DNA of 31,851 nucleotides. Origin: JBAWXE01 sp037144255. GTDB taxonomy: Bacteria > Bacteroidota > Bacteroidia > Chitinophagales > Chitinophagaceae. The stretch covers positions 1 through 31,851 of the forward strand of contig JBAWXE010000024.1 in NCBI GenBank assembly GCA_037144255.1, given 5' to 3'. A program made the translations under genes and the position numbers. A model generated the notes under the pieces. It saw nothing but the letters and a program-made list of their open reading frames with translations, had not been told where the DNA came from and ran no database searches. Of the stretch, positions 31,788-31,851 are shown piece by piece. Within the stretch, counting starts at the first letter, position 1. Each line of letters starts with the position of its first letter.

Positions 31788-31831
31788 CCGGAATAATCCG
31801 GGCGAAACACTCCTCCTCGATGCAGCCATCG
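31788..31831 (-). other. Hairpins in the leader upstream of rpsK
   Basis: On the minus strand a CCGGA/TCCGG stem (31801-31797 with 31792-31788, ATAA-type loop) precedes a T-rich stretch, and CGATG/CATCG (31831-31818, 4-nt loop) lies further upstream. Together they may be the terminator or leader structure of the preceding ribosomal gene, cut by the window edge. Confidence 0.4.
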
Positions 31832-31851
31832 GATCCGGCAGTGATTCTAAG

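Noticed and set aside
31751..31851. C-terminal part of rpsM
   Set aside because: S13 is expected just upstream of rpsK on the minus strand, but no open frame with its basic tail appears in the last 101 bp.

Overview
The window is a chromosomal segment from a member of the Bacteroidota, most likely a Chitinophagaceae-like gliding or soil/freshwater bacterium. The indications are: two giant secreted proteins with PKD repeats and a C-terminal domain of the gliding-motility/type IX secretion (T9SS) kind; a propeller-type LytS histidine kinase with a LytTR regulator; TlpA-family thioredoxins; a ribosomal alpha-operon segment rpsK-rpsD-rpoA-rplQ; and several upstream sites fitting the Bacteroidota -7 promoter consensus TAnnTTTG. 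No tRNA, rRNA, CRISPR or insertion sequence was recognised.

Layout. 1-2.9 kb: end of a KTSC-domain gene, a PLP-dependent cystathionine gamma-synthase-family enzyme, a small membrane protein and an M24 metallopeptidase-like protein. 2.9-7.5 kb: a minus-strand cluster of a lipoprotein, a LytTR response regulator and its sensor kinase, the last two overlapping by 8 bp. 7.6-8.4 kb: an orphan helix-turn-helix protein resembling the DNA-binding part of phage terminase small subunits, with a perfect 10-bp inverted repeat upstream of its start and an 11-bp iteron-like array in its 3' untranslated region. 8.6-11.6 kb: an accessory patch of small lipoproteins and membrane proteins, a 59-aa protein coupled to a nucleotidyltransferase, and a frameshifted secreted lipocalin-like gene; a stem-loop repeat recurs three times, each time just after a stop codon. 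11.7-17.4 kb: TlpA-like thioredoxin, AIM24-family protein, hotdog acyl-CoA thioesterase with a possible attenuator leader, an unknown secreted protein, dienelactone hydrolase-like protein and a membrane fatty acid desaturase. 17.7-24.95 kb: two tandem adhesin-like T9SS substrates that share a co-linear C-terminal block of about 490 residues but carry different N-terminal modules. 25-28.9 kb: dihydrolipoyl dehydrogenase, an SPFH protein, an Arc-like small protein and a frameshifted class-A beta-lactamase-like serine hydrolase. 28.9-31.85 kb: the ribosomal protein/RNA polymerase alpha operon on the minus strand, with unusually long intergenic gaps that hold hairpins.

The strongest candidates for something undescribed are the iteron array beside the terminase-like DNA-binding gene, the three-copy post-stop stem-loop repeat that parses the 9.6-11.2 kb patch into cassette-like units, and the mutually exclusive hairpins before the thioesterase gene. 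Three apparent single-base losses in two genes are either real decay, programmed slippage or residual sequencing error; the sequence alone cannot decide.
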